A DNA stretch of 16,177 nt from Anaerolineales bacterium (GTDB lineage: Bacteria; Chloroflexota; Anaerolineae; 4572-78; J111): the NCBI GenBank assembly GCA_012032575.1, contig JAAUSP010000114.1, forward strand, positions 1 to 16,177, given 5' to 3'. Position 1 is the stretch's first letter. Every line of letters starts with the position of its first letter. This document shows positions 14,112-16,177 of this stretch, piece by piece. The position numbers and the translations under genes were made by a program. The notes beneath the pieces are model-generated. The model ran no database searches. It was not told the origin of the DNA and saw only the letters and a list, made by a program, of their open reading frames with translations.

Positions 14112-16177
14112 ATGGAAAACAAAAATTACTTTGATCAACTGCTTCAAAGTTCATTAATGACCAAGGTTATCCTGGCCACGGTCATCTTTATCTGGACCAT
14201 TGTGGCAGTGCTGCTGATTGCCGGAACGACCCTTTTCCTGGAAAGACCCACCGAGGCTTTAGCGCCTACAGCCAGTACCAGCGCGTCGTAATTAGCTTAA
14301 GTCCCAACCACGGTTTCAACCGGCGAAGCGGTGAATAGTTCAGGGTGAAGGCTGGCCAAGCGGTTCCACCGTTTTAATTTATCTGGTTGGGGGCGGAACC
14401 CCCGGCTACGCTATCAGCAATGCTGCCGTTGACTCAAACGGACAATTCAACGTAGAGTTCATCTTCCCCGGCGATTCGCGCTGGGCCGATCAAGCGAGCG
14501 TTCAGGTTTTAGCCCAGACAGAAGATGGCAGCAGGTCGGCCCAGGCGTTTTTAACCCTGACAACTCCGCCGGAGGAGGCAACCGCAACGACTCTGCCGGA
14601 GGAAGCGACCGCCACCCCTGCCAGCCCCACCGACACACCGACAACCGTTGTTCAGGAAGCAACAGCGACCGCCGTTTTGCCAACCACTTCGGCTCAACTG
14701 ACGGTTAACGCGGCCAATTTGAATGTTCGCAGCGGCCCTGGCGCTTATTATGCGATTGTGGCCGTTCTGCAAAACGGCCAAACCGCCGAAGTGACCGGCC
14801 GTAGTTATGACGCCGGCTGGTGGCAGATTCGGGTGCCGGGTGGCTTTGGTTGGGTTTCAGCCCAGTATGTCACGGCGCAGAATGTGGCCAATGTCCCCCT
14901 GGTTCAGGGACCGCCGGCCCCGGTTCCAACCGAGACGCCTCAACCGGCGGCTACGGCTACATCGGTAATCATTACGGATTGGCGGGGTGAGTATTTTAAC
15001 AATGCTGGACTGAGCGGCGCGCCGGTCGTGGTTCGGAATGATGGCAACATCAGCTTCAATTGGGGGGCAGGCGCACCGGCGGCCAATGTGCCGGCTGACA
15101 ACTTCTCGGCCCGCTGGACTCGCAGTCTTTACCTGGATGGAGGAACGTATCGCTTCATCCTGCGGGTGGATGATGGGGTCCGTCTCTGGCTGGACGACCG
15201 TCTGGTCGTAGATGCCTGGTACGACGGCGCGGCTCGTGATGTCAGCGGAACCTATACTTTGGGCAGCGGCTACCATAATCTGCGCGTCGAGTATTACGAA
15301 CGAGCGGGCGATGCCAGCATTGCCCTGCGCTGGGAAAAGATAGCCGACGATAACAATAACAACAATAACAACGACAATGATAACGACAATGATAACGACA
15401 ACAATAATGACAACGATAATGGCAATGATAACGACAACGATAACAATAACTGGAAAGGCGAATACTATTCAGACCGGGACCTGGACGACCGCGAATTTAC
15501 CCGCTATGACGAAAGAATAGAATTTGATTGGGAGGATGACGCCCCGGGCGACCTGCCGCGCGACGATTTCTCGGTGCGCTGGAGCCGTGATTACAACTTT
15601 AGAGATGGACGTTATCGCTTCCAGGCCCGCGCCGACGATGGTATCCGGGTTTACCTGGACGGCAAACGGATTATAAATGAGTGGCACGGCAGCGATGGCA
15701 GTGACCTGTACACCGTAGAACGCGATTTAACGGCGGGTGAGTACCGCGTGGTGGTCGAATATTATGAAAATGATGGTGAAGCCAAAGTTCGCTTCTCCTG
15801 GAAACGCATTGGCGATCTTCCGACGCCTACGCCAACGGCTACCCTAACTCCGACCTTAACCCCAACGCCGACCAGCACCGCCACCGTCACCCCGACAGCG
15901 ACAGTGACCGGTACCGTTACAACTGAACCTACGGCTACACCCACCGAAACTCCGACCAGTACCGCTACCGCCACACCGACAGCAACACCAACCGAGACTC
16001 CAACCAGTACGGCTACCATCACCTCAACCGCAACGCTGACCGGTAGTGTCACCCTTGAACCTGCTCAGGAGCCGACAGCAACGCCAACCAGCCCAGCTAC
16101 CGTTGAACCGACCGCGACGCCGACGAATACACCAACTGAAGAACCTACCTCAACTCCCGAACCGACCCGCAGACCCA
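14112..16177 (+). CDS. Membrane-anchored SH3/PA14 surface protein (frameshifted, incomplete)
   Basis: This gene runs off the window end. A short N-terminal part (14112-14291) encodes one membrane helix ([20 protein letters not shown]) and a Pro/Thr linker. From 14335 to 16177 another frame stays open for about 614 codons. It encodes an Ig-like module ([20 protein letters not shown]), a bacterial SH3 domain ([11 protein letters not shown], 14701-14880), a first PA14 domain (14980-15342), a nearly pure Asn/Asp linker (15346-15450), a second PA14 domain (15451-15810) and a Thr/Pro stalk (from 15823). SH3 and PA14 domains usually bind cell wall or glycans, so it is probably a surface adhesin or glycan-binding protein, anchored by the N-terminal helix. 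The two parts are joined by short in-family pieces in other frames (VISLSP at 14288-14305, [10 protein letters not shown] at 14307-14336), implying three indels in 50 bases. Either real decay or poor sequence is possible. The start at 14112 rests on AGAGGG upstream. Confidence 0.75.
15346..15450 (+). repeat. Asn/Asp codon repeat
   Basis: Thirty-five codons are AAC/AAT or GAC/GAT except for one Gly. At DNA level it is a degenerate array of AACGACAATGAT-like units. It forms a flexible acidic-polar linker between two PA14 domains and may bind calcium. Confidence 0.75.
15823..16177 (+). repeat. Thr/Pro-rich stalk repeats
   Basis: About 118 codons are dominated by Thr and Pro ([19 protein letters not shown] units), with Ser, Ala, Val and Glu. 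A larger unit seems duplicated: [19 protein letters not shown] recurs in altered form about 120 bases later. Such stalks usually lift surface domains away from the envelope and are likely glycosylated. It continues past the window. Confidence 0.75.

Noticed and set aside
15762..16052. Minus-strand frame encoding Val/Gly/Ala repeats
   Set aside because: It is the antisense of the Thr/Pro stalk codons; the plus-strand frame continues from clear PA14 domains.
15823..16177. Repetitive ACC/CCG-rich stretch considered as a CRISPR array or tandem DNA repeat element
   Set aside because: Repeats are codon-phased, of variable length and without constant spacers; they encode a Thr/Pro stalk.

Overview
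The window looks like a signalling and cell-surface island from a Chloroflexota bacterium, probably Anaerolineae-like. The evidence is indirect. There are long sensor kinases with several GAF domains, a Tat-type lipoprotein sugar-binding protein with an EF-hand-like DRDGDG loop, and a surface protein combining SH3 and PA14 domains with a long Thr/Pro stalk. There are also palindromic intergenic repeats. No rRNA, tRNA, CRISPR array or transposase was seen.

Layout. Positions 1-90 hold a palindromic repeat. Positions 140-2929 (minus strand) are a three-gene glycan operon: a polyprenyl-phosphate sugar transferase, a sugar-1-phosphate nucleotidyltransferase and a GmhA-like SIS isomerase. Positions 3168-6380 (minus) are a histidine kinase-like protein with a degraded catalytic core, followed one base later by its OmpR-family response regulator. 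Positions 6650-7357 (minus) are a second OmpR-family regulator. A divergent AT-rich intergenic region (7358-7688) leads to a plus-strand operon (7689-13039): an orphan sugar-binding lipoprotein, a Cache/HAMP/three-GAF/HisKA_3 kinase and a NarL-type regulator. Positions 13040-13468 are rich in repeats. Then come a stand-alone receiver protein (13469-13918) and a membrane-anchored surface protein (14112 to the window end, incomplete).

Regulation. Two minus-strand intergenic regions, exactly 3500 bp apart, share one terminator-promoter module: two 11-bp-period direct repeats sitting where the -35 would be, 17 bp from a TATCAT -10. One copy drives the glycan operon and the other drives the kinase-regulator operon. 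Similar 11-bp-period repeats lie in the divergent region upstream of the second OmpR regulator and of the sugar-binding operon. This arrangement is typical of OmpR/PhoB-type activator sites, so the local regulators plausibly control the glycan operon and themselves. A different terminator-promoter module (a CTACAAC/GTTGTAG palindrome, a terminator, then TTACAA-16-TATNNT) occurs as a direct repeat on both sides of the stand-alone receiver gene.

Integrity. The sugar transferase, the first OmpR regulator and the large kinase are each split by what looks like one missing base in a short G, A or T run. The surface protein has a cluster of three apparent indels near 14288-14337. I annotate each as one gene and flag the break. 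Sequencing or assembly error is the simplest explanation for the first three.
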